DNA of 64,000 nt from Capsicum annuum (lineage: Eukaryota; Streptophyta; Magnoliopsida; Solanales; Solanaceae), in the NCBI RefSeq assembly GCF_002878395.1, contig NC_061115.1:52791013-52855012 (forward strand), written 5' to 3'. The translations under genes were made by a program, and so were the position numbers. Position 1 is the first letter of the stretch; each line of letters opens with the position of its first letter. Shown here piece after piece: positions 11,269-23,070 of this stretch. The notes beneath the pieces are model-generated. The model saw only the letters and a list, made by a program, of their open reading frames with translations, had not been told where the DNA came from and did no database searches.

Positions 11269-12251
11269 TTCGGAGCTTAAAGGATAATTTTTTTAATTCA
11301 AAATTTCAAAGGGACATATACAAATAAAAAAAGTTCCAAAACAGATAAGGTAAATATAGGCGTTTTACCTTGCCCATTAAAAGTTAATAGAATTTACATG
11401 ATAAAGTACAAGGTAAAATCATAATTTTACCTTATAAGGTAAATGGAGAGTCAAAAGGTTTGTGGGGGCTTGGGAATTTAATGACATCAATTTACTTCCT
11501 CCGTCCATCTTTATTTATCCACTTTTCTATTTTGGAATGTCCAACAATACCTATTCATTTTATGAAATCGATGAATAATTTATTTATTTTTACCTATTTA
11601 TTTATTTTTACCTATTTTACCCATGGTATTAAATACAATACATCACTCATTGCATTTTTCAACGAAAAAATTTATTATATACAAAGGGTGATATAGTATA
11701 GTCACCTATCTATTTATTGTTTCTTAAGGCATATGTCAAGTCAAAAGTGAACAAATATTTATGGACAGGGGAAGTATTTAGTGAAGAATTTATTTCAACT
11801 ATAGTGCAAGGTTGGGAGACTGTTTTACCTTACAATGTAAAATGTGTCATTTACCTTACTTGTTTTCATTTATAAACTGCCTATTTCATTTATTTCTTAT
11901 TCACATTATTTGTTTGTTCACCCGTTTCACTCTCTTCATTTATATTATTTGGGTGTTTGTTCGTTCTTTTCAAAGTCTTCATCAAAAAATTTATACTTTA
12001 AGGTATATTTTAATCACCTTTTTATATAATTATTTAAATACCTAAAAAATAAGTATGTAGTATTAATATTATTAATCATCTTTTTAGCTTACTAATTTGC
12101 CAAATGTTGTTGTTATCATACCAACTTTTTAAGTCTAAACCTAAGTTAAGTCATTATTATCTATCTAATTCTTTTTGAATTTGTTGTTCGCACAACAAAG
12201 ATGTTAAATTTGGTCATGCATATGCAAAAAACTTGCCCTTTAGGCTTCGAA
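11269..12251. mobile_element. Non-autonomous DNA element with imperfect inverted ends (MULE-like?)
   Basis: The left end TTCGGAGCTTAAAGG (11269) and the right end CCCTTTAGGCTTCGAA (12236-12251) are imperfect inverted repeats. The first ~190 bp match, inverted, the repeat at 35780-35998 next to the MULE-like remnant (shared words 'CCATTAAAAGTTAA', 'CATGATAAAGT', 'AAGGTAAA'). Inside it, repeated 'TTACCTT..AAGGTAAA' palindromic words occur. A Stowaway MITE has inserted at 11493-11776. No target duplication is clear. Alternatively the left part is one terminus of a larger element reaching to 35998 (see findings). Confidence 0.45.
11493..11776. mobile_element. Stowaway-type (Tc1/mariner) MITE
   Basis: The element begins TA|CTTCCTCCGTCCATC and ends with ACAGGGGAAG|TA. 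The outer ~30 bp at each end are imperfect inverted repeats (left 'CCATCTTTATTTATCCACTT', right complement of 'AAGTGAACAAATATTTATGG'). It is flanked by TA, as for Tc1/mariner elements. At about 280 bp with no transposase it is a typical MITE. It interrupts the element at 11269-12251, so it is younger. Confidence 0.85.
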
Positions 12252-12363
12252 TTTCCTTTAGCTGCATGCATGTGTAAATTGGTCAATTCAACAAATTATT
12301 ACTTGACATAAATGTTCATGAAATACATATCAAAACTAATTTTAATTTTCTTTTTGAATTGAT

Positions 12364-12821
12364 ATGGAATATCAACAGTTTGTCAATTCAGGATTATCAC
12401 AGTATAGCGTATATTCCACACAAAGTAAGCATCGATCCGATGCTATTTGGAGAGGCACATTAAAGGGAGAAAAGACATATTTGATAGTGCGGCACGATGA
12501 TAATGTTTTTTTGCAACAAGTTAGAAATCATTTGTTCCATCCCTGTTTTCTTAATTATTTTAATATTTGTGGTTTTAGGGGCATTATAGATGTTAGATAC
12601 GTTTCCTGCGATTATTCCCTTATTACTATACTGGTTGAAAGGTGGTGGCCAGAAACACATACCTTTCACCTAAGAACAGGTAAAGCGACTATAGCCTTAC
12701 AAGTCACGAAACTTATATTTGGAATGGTCATAGATGAAACAGAAGAATAATATTCCCTGATAATTCTAGGAATAAATTTAGTATAGACATTTTGATTGAT
12801 ATGTGTGACTTACGCCCAATG
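12364..12821 (+). pseudogene. MAIN-like / plant mobile domain (PMD) gene, 5' half
   Basis: An open frame from ATG 12364 to 12750 (128 codons) shows family hallmarks: 'KHRSDAIWRGTLKGE' (residues about 22-36), 'CGFRGIIDVRYVSCDYSLIT' then 'LVERWWPETHTFHLRTG' (about 93-109) and 'FGMVIDE' near the end. This is the N-terminal part of the plant mobile domain found in MAIN, MAIL1 and PP7-long-form proteins, nuclear proteins tied to silencing and genome stability. Intact members are 500 or more residues long. Homology fades after the stop at 12751, and element 1 inserts at 12822. The rest of the gene reappears at 33824. PMD domains are also carried by transposons, so this may be a transposon-borne copy rather than a host gene. 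Confidence 0.75.
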
Positions 12822-15090
12822 TGAAACACCTTGGCTTTTAACCCTTAGAAAAATTCCCTTAGTTGAAGTTTCTGGGCAAGCTAGGACTCATGGGTACTAG
12901 TCGTACCCTAAGATACGATTTGGTGTCCTATCACTCGTATGTAAGGCAGTGTAGTAGTGTTTTCATTCTTTCCAAGGTACGATTTAGCTTCTCCCAAGTC
13001 ATATGATAGGGTACTATTCGTAAGAAATCAAGTCGTATGAAGTGTTAAGTTTGGTCTAATAGACAGTGTCTTGGGTACAGTTTGTATGGTACTACTCATA
13101 CCTTAAGATATGAGTTATGCATGCATGGTCGTGTGTTGGGCATATTAGAGGTCCATGTTAAGGCCTAGGGTAAGAGTTAGGGTACCAATCATACCTTAGG
13201 ATATAGGTCAAGAGGGTGAGTCATACCTCCTAGGTGCAACTTTCAGCTGAGGGTATTTTATACATTTCCCACCCTTAAACCCTTATGACCCATGACATAT
13301 AGCCTTATTTTCCTTTTCATTCTTCACATATATAAGATCAAGATATTCTAAAGAACTCTCCAAATCTTCTCTAACAAGATTGGGGCTCGAGTTCATTAAG
13401 AAGGCCATCTAGGATCTTGGAGACCAAAAATCTCTCCATGAATCTTTGTGTATAAGGTATGTGACTCTTTCCCCTTTTTTGTTTCTCAAATATTATGTCT
13501 ATTAAAAAATTATTTGATTCTTGAATGATGGGTTTTGAAATCAAATGTTAAGGGTTTGGATGCATAGTGATGGGGATTGTTCACTCGTGTTTGTACATGA
13601 TTTTGGTGATGGTTTGCACATGTGGGTGATTATTGATTATCGTTTAACATATAGATCATGAGTGAACTAACTCTTGATGGTTTTTACTTGGGTTTTGGTC
13701 ATGGTAAAGGTATGCCCTCAAGGTGTTTATGAAAATGCCTAAGACAAATAAATATTTATATGTTAATAGTGTTTTGAGCTAAGGCAATGACTTAATGAGT
13801 AAAGATGCTTGGTAAATAACTTTGTAAAGGACTTTTCGGCCATGTAAAGAGTAAATTGATAACCTTGTGGTTTGATTTGTTAAATGGGGTTGGAGTCTCT
13901 AAACTTGAAATTGAATTGTGTTTGAACTAAAGTTAGGTATATGAATGCTAATGAAGAATGAATAATGTTGCATAGGTCATGATGATAACCAATTAATTTG
14001 AATGGTGTTAGGAACTAAGGCATTGGCTTATTAAAATGATTGATCGTTAAATAGTTCATGAAGACCTAGCGGTCATGTGTGGTCTTGAATAGTAGCCTTG
14101 ATAGATGGAATTGGCTAAATGGGTTACAGTCCCTGAGGGTTGAATTAAATGGATGTTAATGCATGGACAAAGGGTTAGAGTCCCAATGTCAACTATAATG
14201 GTCGCTACGGCTTGAGGTTAGAGTCCCTTTCCTAATGAAATGGCTTGAGGTTAGAGTCTCTTGTGTAATGAAATGGCTTAAGGTTAGAGTCCTTTGCCTA
14301 ATAATACAGCTTGAGATTAGAGTCCATTGCCTAATGAAATGGCTTGAGGTTAGAGTCCTTTGCCTAATATGATTGGGGAGTTCAATCCCTCTAACTATAA
14401 GGGTTGAAGGTTAGAGTCCTCCACTTCATGTTTTATGACTGGACATTTGAGATACATGCTAAGTCCTTATTCCCTTTCCCAATACTTGATGTATTTATAT
14501 TTATATATGTGCCTATGTATATAAATATGGTTTCTTATGATGGTTTGTCTTGGATTTGAATAATGACACTATTTTGTCCTTACCATTGCGTTACATGCTA
14601 GCACTCCCATCACTAACCATCTCTGGAAACTATGTCCCCATGTGATACAGGGGCCAGAGATTCTTCTTTTCTTCCTGCATAGTGACCAGGTGTTCAAGCG
14701 GTTCGTATGTTGGCTTTGAAGTGGTTAGCTTCCACGCTTTGGAAGGCATACATTTCATGGTCTTTCTATCTTATGTCATAAACTTTTTTTAGATTTTATT
14801 TTTGGCTATTGTTGGGGGTATGTCCCGACATATTTAGACATCAGATTTGCAGAGGCTTTATAGATGACCGTGAACTTAGGTATATTGGTTGGTATGATGA
14901 CACTAATTGAATGATTAGACATTCTTAAGTTATGTTTAATAGTCTTGTTTCCACTTTCTTGATTATATACTTGAAGTTCATTTAAGACTTGTGGACTGAT
15001 GTAATGGTTTGGCTAGGTTGATACGGTAATCTCTGATCCTGGTTGGGCTCGATATGCCCATACGATAAGGCCCATTTTTGGGTTGTGTTA
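12822..15090 (+). repeat. Element 1, 5' LTR
   Basis: 2269 bp. Starts TGAAACACC; ends TGTGTTA, where the 3' copy keeps TGTGTCA. It pairs along its length with 29648-33823 once the nested solo LTR is removed. The first 450 bp are rich in 'TACGACTCATGG'-like words, and a 36-bp tandem array lies at 14200-14380. Just before the junction stands the typical 'TTTTGGGTTGTG' end. Confidence 0.9.
14200..14382 (+). repeat. 36-bp minisatellite inside element 1's 5' LTR (5 units)
   Basis: Five units of about 36 bp share GGCTTGAGGTTAGAGTCC followed by (C/T)TTTGCCTAATGAAAT. The 3' LTR holds only four units (32985-33105), so the array changed in number after insertion. Confidence 0.85.
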
Positions 15091-15093
15091 AGT

Positions 15094-15106
15094 TGGTATC
15101 ATAGCC
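15094..15106 (+). other. Primer binding site of element 1
   Basis: TGGTATCATAGCC, three bases after the LTR end, differs by one base from the canonical plant tRNA-iMet PBS TGGTATCAGAGCC. Confidence 0.85.
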
Positions 15107-15300
15107 TAGCTTCATGGTCAGTTAGGTATCCACAAAGCTGTGTTAAGTAGAGTTCTTTTTATGGGTATGTAGCATGCCACACTTATAAGAGAGAGGCTAT
15201 AAGGAATTTAGAAATATTTCACCTTCTTGTTGTCTTATTTTGATCTATAGAGTTTAAGGTCATGGATCCTTCTGATTTTCGTTTCCTCGTCTTTCAGATC

Positions 15301-16440
15301 ATGCCTCCAAGAAGATCTGACGTTCCTGCAAAATTTTTCATCCTGGCTGGGGATGATGTTGATGAGACTTGCTCTACTTATGGAGTCCATACTCTGTCTA
15401 GGGTTTGGTACCTTATGGTCTGGGAGATCCACCAGTTCCCTCTCCTTCTCCAGTTACTCAGATTGATGTGATAAATGTTGAGTTTCGTCAGTTGATTTAT
15501 ATGATTGCTTAGTTGGTAACTTCTCAGTCTGAGCATGGTGTATTCGTAACTTTATCTTCTGAGTCCACAAGGATTGGTCAATTTATAAGGTTGAGTCCTA
15601 CAACCTTTATCGGTGTTAAGGTGGAAAAAGATCCCCAAGGTCTTTTGGATGAGATGGAAAATATTTTCAAACTTATACATGTCACTAATATGGAAGGAGT
15701 AAAGTTTGCAGCCTATCAGTTGAAGAAAGTGGCTTACCAATGGTACATGGTGTGGGAGCAAACAAGGAGTGATATTGATGAGTCATCCTTAAGGATGGAT
15801 TTCACTAATACATTTCTGGACCACTTTTTTTTTCAAGAGTGGAGAAAAGCAAAGACGAAGAAGTTTGTTAATTTGAAGCAAGAAAGGATGTCAGTAAACG
15901 AGTATGACTAGAAATTCCATCAGTTGTCTAGGTATTCTTCATAGATGGTACTGCATATGAGGGGTCAGATAAGAAAGTTCACCTTGAGATTATCTCATAA
16001 GTTGGTCCTTGAGAGAAAGACGACTTTAGTGATCAAAGATATGGACATTTCTAGATTTGTTGTGTACATAGAACAAGTGAAAAAAGATAAAAAGAAACAA
16101 GTTTAATTTAGTGAAAGGCAAGGGAAGAGGTTTAGGTCTTCTGAGCAAAGTGGTAAAGATGGTGGTAAGTGACAAAAAAAGAAGCGGTGGAGTTCCGATT
16201 CATTCTCCTCATCTAGTGCTTACTACTCAAAGCCATTAGGTGATTGTCGGTCTCAGTTTAATGGTGAGTTCTAAGCACAGGGTGCCTAATCTTACGCTAG
16301 TGGGGCTCAGTCATCTCTATTCTACCCTCTTTCTAGATTCTGTGGTCATCATCATCGTGGCCTATATGAGAAGAGAAGGAACAAATGTTTTAGATATGGT
16401 CAGATTGGGAACATGCAGCGAGAGTGACCCTGTATAGTGG
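15301..16440 (+). pseudogene. Element 1 gag (capsid and zinc knuckle), decayed
   Basis: The start ATG at 15301 gives MPPRRSDVP, the usual gypsy gag start; the in-frame ATG at 15262 is less likely. After a frameshift, 15513-15911 encodes the retrotransposon gag domain: FIGVKVEKDPQGLLDEMENI, 'YQLKKVAYQWY' and a 'LDHFFFQEWRKAKTKKFVNL' block. The zinc knuckle near 16387 reads KCFRYGQIGNMQRE, so Cys, His and the last Cys positions are damaged. Gag would build the virus-like particle; here it is broken by stops, as at 15909. The closest relative in this window is the gag piece at 61.8 kb. Confidence 0.85.
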
Positions 16441-17000
16441 CTTCTTGGGCCAATAGGTCCCCTATTTCTACTTCATCTGCTCCCGTACCAAAGGGTGCTG
16501 CTTCTGCTTCTGCTTCCATTTCTGGTACTGATACTGACCAAAATCGCTTGTATGCTTGTGCGTCTCGTATGGATTCTGAGGCATCTCCCTATGTAGTTAT
16601 GGGTATGTTGAAACTTTTCTCCCCTGATATGTATTATTTACTTGACCTTGGATCCACTTTGACTTATGTGACCCCTTTTATGGCTTTTTATTTCAGTTTT
16701 TTTCCTGAGTGTCTGTCGGTTTCTTTTTCTATTTCTACCCTAATAAGTTAGTATTTATACCCTAGTAGATGTCTCTGTGGTTGTTAAAAGATTCTATAGC
16801 GGGTGTGTGGTATCTGTTAGTGGTATAGAAACCCTTGTAGACTTGATAAAGTTGGACATAGTTGAGTTTCATGTTATATTGGGGATGGATTAGTTACATT
16901 CGTGCTATGCTTTCTTAGATTGTTGGACCCATATGGTTATGTTTAAATTCCTTAATGAGCCGATCATTGTATGGGAAGGGGGTATTTAGTTCCTATGGGG
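16441..17000 (+). pseudogene. Element 1 protease region, decayed
   Basis: An open stretch 16437-16751 holds the retropepsin start: 'YYLLDLGSTLTYVTPF' with the active-site Asp at residue 70 of that frame. The motif is D-L-G-S-T where gypsy elements usually have D-(P/S/T)-G-(S/T), so the second residue is unusual. The downstream strand is recovered in another frame at about 16860-16900, where the equivalent of ILGMDWL has a stop. The product would have matured the polyprotein. Confidence 0.75.
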
Positions 17001-17885
17001 AGGTTCACCTTATATCTTAGAGCCCAAAAGTTGATCTCTAAAGGGTGTTTGCATGATTTGGTCCGAGTCAAAGATTCTAACTCGAAAGGTCCTTATCTGG
17101 AATCCATTCTTATGGTTAGTGAGTTTCCCAAGGTCCATCCTAATGACCTTCCTGGTATTCCTCCTGATAGGGAAATTGATTTTTGGATTGATTTTGTTTT
17201 GTATACTCATCCAATTTCCATCCCTCCATATAGAATGGCTCCGGCTATGTTGAAAGAGCTTAAAGAGAAATTGAAGGATCTCTTAGATAAAGGTTTTATC
17301 CATCCTAGTGTGTCTCCTTGGGGTGCTTTCATATTGTTTGTTCGTAATAAAGATGGTTTTCTTTGAATGTGCGTTGATTATCATCAGTTGAAAAAGGTGA
17401 CCATAAAGAATAAGTATCCTCTTCTTAGGATCGATGACTTATTTGATCAGCTTTAGGGTGCAAAGTGTTTCTCTAAGATTGATCTTAGGTTGGGTTATCA
17501 TCAGCTTAAGATTAGGGAAGTGGATATCCTTAAGACTTCCTTGAGGACTGGGTATGGTCACTATAGATTCCTAGTTATGTCTCTTAGGTTGAACAATGCT
17601 CCAATGAAATTCATGGGCTTGATGAATAGGGTCATCCATCCGTTTCTAGATTTTTTCATTATTATCTTTATTGATGACATCTTGGTCTATTCTAAGAGTG
17701 AGATGGATCATGTCGATCACCTCTGTGTGGTGTTGCAAACTTTAAAGGACTATTATTTGTATGCCAAGTTCTCAAAGTGTGAGTTTTGGTTGAAGGCTAT
17801 AATTTTTCTTGGTCATGTTTTCTCTTGTGAAGGGATCATGGCAGATCTACAAAAGGTTGTGGTGGTTAAGAATTAGCCTAGACCT
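17001..17885 (+). pseudogene. Element 1 reverse transcriptase, decayed
   Basis: Typical gypsy RT order is readable: 'FPKVHPNDLPGIPPDREIDF' (from 17128), 'PPYRMAP', 'LLDKGFIHPSVSPWGA', 'FVRNKDG', then CVDYHQLKK after one TGA (17366). '[14 protein letters not shown]' and '[10 protein letters not shown]' follow, then the catalytic box [12 protein letters not shown] at about 17669-17704, and 'KCEFWLK..IFLGHVF'. The two catalytic aspartates are kept, but stops at 17366, 17455 and 17875 interrupt the frame. Copying of element RNA into DNA would have been its role. Confidence 0.9.
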
Positions 17886-18574
17886 GCGACTCTAACTTAT
17901 ATTTGGAGCTTCTTGGGTCTAGCCGATTACTATAGGAGATTAGTGGAGAGTTTTTTTATAATAGCTGCCCCATTGACTAAGTTGACCTAGAAAAAGGTCA
18001 AGTTCTTATCGTCGGATCCGTATGAGGGTAGTTTTGAGAAGTTGAAAGATAAATTAACTTCAGCTCCAGTTTTGATCTTGCTCGAGGGTAATGATGGCTT
18101 TGTAGTGTATTGTGATGTTTCTCGTATTGGGCTTGGTTGTGTATTGATGCAATATGGTAGGGTGATAGCCTATGCTTCTAGGCAATTGAAAGTTCATAAG
18201 AAAAATTATCCTACTCATGACTTGGAGTTGTTAGCCGTGGTGTTTGCATTGAAGATTTGGCATCACTATCTTTATAGGGTTCATGTTGACATTACTTCTG
18301 ATCATAAGAGCCTTCAATAAGTGTTTACTTAGAAAGAGTTGAATCTTAGACAAATGAGATGGCTTGAGTTTCTAAAGGAATATGATATGAGTCTCCAGTA
18401 CCATTTAGATAAAGCTAACATGGTTGCTGATGCTCTTAATAGGTTATCCATAGAGATTTTAGCTCATGTGGATAAGGATAGGCTGAAGTTGGTGAAGGAC
18501 ATTCATCGTTTGGCTAATCTTGGACTTCTTCTCATGGACTCTGAGGATGGTGGTGTATTTGTACATCTGGTATC
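17886..18574 (+). pseudogene. Element 1 RNase H and start of integrase, decayed
   Basis: After the RT connection, a region from 18042 shows the RNase H text '[12 protein letters not shown]', '[10 protein letters not shown]', '[19 protein letters not shown]' and '[10 protein letters not shown]' followed by a stop, then 'EFLKEYDMSLQYH' and 'NMVADALNRLS'. The frame ends in element 2, which begins at 18575. The catalytic Asp (YCDVS) and Glu (LEL) positions are kept. The integrase continues at 27910. Confidence 0.85.
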
Positions 18575-21421
18575 TGTAATACCCCATACTTTTACCTAGA
18601 TTAAAATCATCCCAAAAATGTTAAATACTTTCTATGATGATGAATACACTTTCGTATATCTGGAAATTAAAGAAGCTTTCCATCGATACCAAATTCGCCA
18701 AAAACCGACAGCCGGGCGAAGAGTTAGAGCTGTTTTAGTAAGACAGTGTACCTCCTAGTTCTTTAGCCTATCACGGAGCTAGCCAAAATGGCATTTATCA
18801 AAAACTAGTGAGCCTCTGTAATATTGGCGTGTCGCGTCAAGGCTCGATTTAGAATTTTCAATTTCCAGTGCACCAGCGCGATTCCACCACATTGCGGTGC
18901 CATTCCAGTTTGTAACCAAGGTGGCAACGCGATTTTCGCCGCGTCGCGCCACTAGCCAGTTTCTCAATTTTCCATTTTCCAGTGAGCTGGCGCGATTTGA
19001 CCGCGTTCGGCCAGCATGTAAAATTGGGATTTTCCAGGTTCCGTCATTTAATTTCAGGGGCTGTTTGGTAAATTCCGAAAATTCCAAATCAACCTATAGA
19101 GCACACTAAACCCAAAAAAGACCTATTATCTAATTTTTTACCCACATCTCTCAAAAAATAAATAACTCTCTCTCAAAGATAAAAAACCCTAGCCCCAAGT
19201 TTCTAAAGCAAATGTCAAGAATCCCTCCAAGAACTTTAAGAAAACTCACAATCAAGGTATGTTAAGTGTTGATTCATGGGTCCCTTTCATCCATGAAGCT
19301 CAAGGATCCCTTTTTAATTCAATGATTGTGTGTTTATGAATGTTCATAATTTGATTGAATTGAAATTCATGTTTATATTGTTGTTGGGTTTTGATTCATG
19401 TCATAACCTATTAATTACAAGAATTGAATCTAGTATGTGATGATTTACATGATGTTCATGATAAACCCTTCAGTTTGCAAGTTCAATGATGTAGCCATGG
19501 TAATAAGATGGATTGATTATTGTGTGATCAAAGCATGCTCCCCATATGTTTGAAAAAATGCCTATGTGAATGAAATAGTGTTGTTATAGTATGTTGACAA
19601 GAAATCTCCATTTAGGTACAAGTTAATGCATTCTAAGTTCTTGATGAAAGGTCTTAGTGAATGAGTTATGACACACTAGTGTGCATTTCTATCCATGTAT
19701 GAATTCATGACTCTCAAATGCTTGGTAAAATGCCTCATTGATTGTATTGTGAGTTGTTTACTATTATAAAATATGCAAGTGTTTTCATGTATAGTCAGTT
19801 TCATGCTATCAAGTCCTAGGGGTACTTGTACCTGGCAATTTAGCTGTGTGCCTAGAGCCAGTGTCAGTTTTTGAGATACTCTCAGTCAAGCCATAATCAG
19901 TAGAATTTAGTCAGTCATGTTACTTAGGAAAACTCAGTAAACTCAGTATCAGTCCAGTCTCATTCAGTAATCTCAGTAATCTCAGGAATCTAAGTGATCT
20001 TAGTTAGTCATCATATCTCAGTAGTATTCAGTTTAGACCTTAGTAAACTTAGTCAGCTAGCAGAACTTAGTAACATTCTCTCAGTTAAAAGAATTAAGTA
20101 GTATTCCGTCAGTCAATGAAAATCCAGTGAACTGAGTTCAATCTAGTTAATCAATAAAATCAGTAACAGATCAGTCCGGCCTAGTATAAATTAGGAAATC
20201 AGTTCTGGTTCTATTTAGTTGGGAGTAGAATTCAGCACCGAGTGAACCCAGGAATGAGGACACACACTGTCAAATAGTAGAGGGTATGATCCTTAGTAGC
20301 AATCCTTGCATTCTAGAACTACGTAGCCAGTGTAGGTTGAGATGTACCCCTACGAGTCTAGGGACTATACATCTCATTTGAGATTTTTTTACAAGAGAGG
20401 TTGACAGAAGAGCTCCCTGTTAGAGAGGGTTTACTCATAGCTTGTGTTTACCCGTAGCACGTTACTAACACCCTTCTAGATGGGGTTATAGGTTGGAACC
20501 CACTAGTCAGATTCAGGGTATGTCGGTTAGATAATTACCTTTCAGAGTTTCTGTTTTAGATTCAGTCTTCAGAATAGAACTCAGTCCAATTCTATAGAAA
20601 TTAGGACTGTCAAACACAGTCACTTAACTCAGTACGAAACTCATCTAGTTCCATCGAATTTCAAGATGTTAGATACAGTCATCAAGCTCCGTATAAACCT
20701 TAGATCAGTTATTTATAATCAGGACTGTCAGAAACAGTCTTTCAGTTATCAGTTACTAGTAAACTCACATATCAGTAAATCCATGTTGTCAGTAGACTCA
20801 GTAATCAGAACTCAGTATTCAGTTCTATCATGACCATAGTTACAGTTATGTATTAATACATGTATTCTTACATTCATGTATACTGTTAATTAGTATTGTT
20901 CATGCATATGAACCCTTTGCATTCAACATACCTCACTTGCTTACCAGTACATTCAATTATACTGATGCATTTGCGCTATGGTGTTTTATACCATAGGTTT
21001 AGAAACACGAACTCCCGAGCATCCTTAGTATATTAGACGTTCAGCAGCCATACTAATAGTGAGTCCTTATCATTCGAGGATAGCATGATTATTTTATTAG
21101 TTTATTATTTTAGTAGTTTAGAGTTAGTTGGGGACATGTTCCATCAACTCCACGGATTTCAGACAGTTTAGAGGCTTTCAAACTACAACATGCTTCAGAC
21201 AGTTTATTTTAGTTTTGGGTATTATTATACCCCATTATAGACATTGTTTTATATTTAGTATTAGTTCAGTTTTAAACCTTATGGCCTTATAGCTTATATT
21301 CCGCATATTTATAGTATATTATTCAGTGCTCAGTTACAGATTTCAGTCATGGGTTAACTTATGGTCCTTCAGGGTCATGAGCACCATGTAATATTTCGAG
21401 TACTAGATTTGGGGCATTATA
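18575..21421 (+). repeat. Element 2, 5' LTR
   Basis: Starts TGTAATACCCCATACT and ends GGGGCATTATA just before the PBS. It contains a CpG-rich repeat with 'GCGCGATT' words (18865-19015) and a stretch of 'CTCAGTAATCTCAG' words (19930-20060). Three spaced copies of GACTGTCAGAAACAGTC-like palindromes follow (20605, 20664, 20723). Two overlapping short ORFs on opposite strands at 18779-19109 fall in this LTR and are not genes. Confidence 0.92.
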
Positions 21422-21425
21422 AACT

Positions 21426-21438
21426 TGGTATTAGAGCC
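21426..21438 (+). other. Primer binding site of element 2
   Basis: TGGTATTAGAGCC, four bases after the LTR, one mismatch from the tRNA-iMet PBS. Confidence 0.85.
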
Positions 21439-21645
21439 TAAGATTCAACAATGTCCTAGGAATTCTGAAAAGCCGCATCTAGTAGAGTCTTATGCATGGG
21501 TGTGTTGTGCACTATACTTATGTCTAGCAAGCTATGAGATATTTTAGGAATAGTTTCCCTTATTTCAGTATTCATGTCGTGCCAGTGAGCCTAATCTCCA
21601 ATTATTTTCTCAGTCTAATCCACTTCTTCCTCTTGCTTATAGAAT

Positions 21646-22760
21646 ATGCCTTCTAAAGGGGCTAGCAAAAGAAGAAGCGGTAATCAGTCAGCACCTCAGC
21701 CCGTTCAGGCAGATCCCCTAGATGAACATGTTTCCCATGCAGAATTCAGGACTGTATTTAATACTCTAGCCAATTCAGTCATAGCTCAGAATGAACGGCC
21801 AAGTGTTATTCCGGCCAACCCAGTGGCCAATTCAGCTGCAGCTAGGATTCAGGACTTTACCCGAATCAATCCTCCCCTATTCTCTAGTTCTAAGTTTGAA
21901 AAGGGTCCATAAGAGTTTCTCGACCAGGATCAAAATGTCACAGATATCATAGGAGTGACTTTTAGTGAAAGTGTTGAGTTAGTCGTCTATCAGCTACAAG
22001 ATGTAGCCCATACATAGTTTAAGCAGTGGAAAGTAGACAGGGGTACAGATGTAGGGCCCATAGAATGGAAGGAGTTTTCTACGACCTTCTTAGATAGATT
22101 CTTTCCCCTAGAGCAGAAAGAAGACAAAGTGTTAGAGTTCATCAATCTCAGATAAGGTAGCATGAGTGTAAAAGAATACTCCCTTAAGTTCACCTAGTTA
22201 GCCAGGTATGCTCCCCATGTAGTAGCAGACAATAGATCCCGAATGAGTATGTTTCTTTCTGGAGTTTCAGGTAGAGTGGTTAAGGAGTGTAGGACTACGA
22301 TGCTGATTAAGGAAATGGACATATCTAGACTTATGGTCCAAGCTCAACATATTGAAGAGTAGAAACTTAAGAAGAAGGAGAGAGAGAATAAGATAGCCAA
22401 AATAGGTGGTTATAGTTTTTCTCAGCCAGGGTCACAGAGTGGTAATCGTTTTCACCATAGCTAGAAGTTTTCAGTTCCATCTCCTAAGTTTAGAAATGGT
22501 AGTAAAGATAGGGCGCCAGACTCCAAATCTCAGAATAGTGCAAGCATTATTCGCACTCATCCACTTTGCAAAAAATGTGGTAAGTAACATAAGGGTGTGT
22601 GTAGAGCTGACAATATTATGTGTTTTAGATGTGGCGAGTTAGGTCACAAGGTCTGAGACTGTCCTAAACCCGATCCACGAAGTCAGCACAGTCGCCCTTC
22701 AACTCAGTCTGATAGCCCGAATTAGCAGGGTGCCATTTCCAGTGCCGCCAGTGGGTAACA
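21646..22760 (+). pseudogene. Element 2 gag with intact zinc knuckle, interrupted by stops
   Basis: The ATG at 21646 starts MPSKGASKRR, as in gypsy gag, and 88 codons are open. After the TAA at 21910 the same protein continues: 'VYQLQDVAHT' stop 'FKQWK', 'TTFLDRFFPLEQKEDKVLEF', 'SMSVKEYSLKF' and '[17 protein letters not shown]'. Near 22618-22665 the knuckle CFRCGELGHK...DC keeps C-x2-C-x4-H-x4-C apart from one stop inside it. Most stops are TAG or TAA where Gln or Trp is expected, which suits decay by cytosine deamination. The same Trp-to-TAG change occurs in element 4's gag. Confidence 0.88.
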
Positions 22761-23070
22761 CCTAAATAGACTCTATGCACTTCAATCCCAACAAAATCAA
22801 GAAAGTCCTCCTAAAGTAGCCACTGGTATGTTACATATCCCTCATTTACATGTTTACGCTTCTTCAGATTTAGGGACTATTTTTTTCTTTTGTAAATCTT
22901 TACATTCCAGTCTACTTTAAGGTCAGATTAGATCTTAACAGGACCTTCTCAGTCTCTACCCTAGTGGGTAAAACGATCATAGCCCGATGGGTACACGGTA
23001 ACTGTCTGGTTAGGAGGAAAGATGATTCCCAACCCATTCCTATCCCAATGCGAAGTTTTGTACTTCTACT
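22761..23070 (+). pseudogene. Element 2 protease remnant
   Basis: After gag one can still read RLYALQSQQNQESPPKVATG, then 'HVYASSDLGTI' where the active-site D-x-G-T would be, and then 'SVSTLVGKTIIARWVHGNC', which in relatives follows the protease core. Homology stops at about 23070, where a non-coding region replaces pol. Confidence 0.65.

Noticed and set aside
11812..12045. 77-codon ORF rich in Phe, Ile and Leu
   Set aside because: AT-rich non-coding sequence inside a DNA element; no start context or homology.
18779..19109. Two overlapping opposite-strand ORFs (102 and 70 codons)
   Set aside because: Both fall in the CpG-rich repeat of element 2's LTR; a similar pair recurs in the 3' LTR at 25171-25604. 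Repeat composition, not coding.
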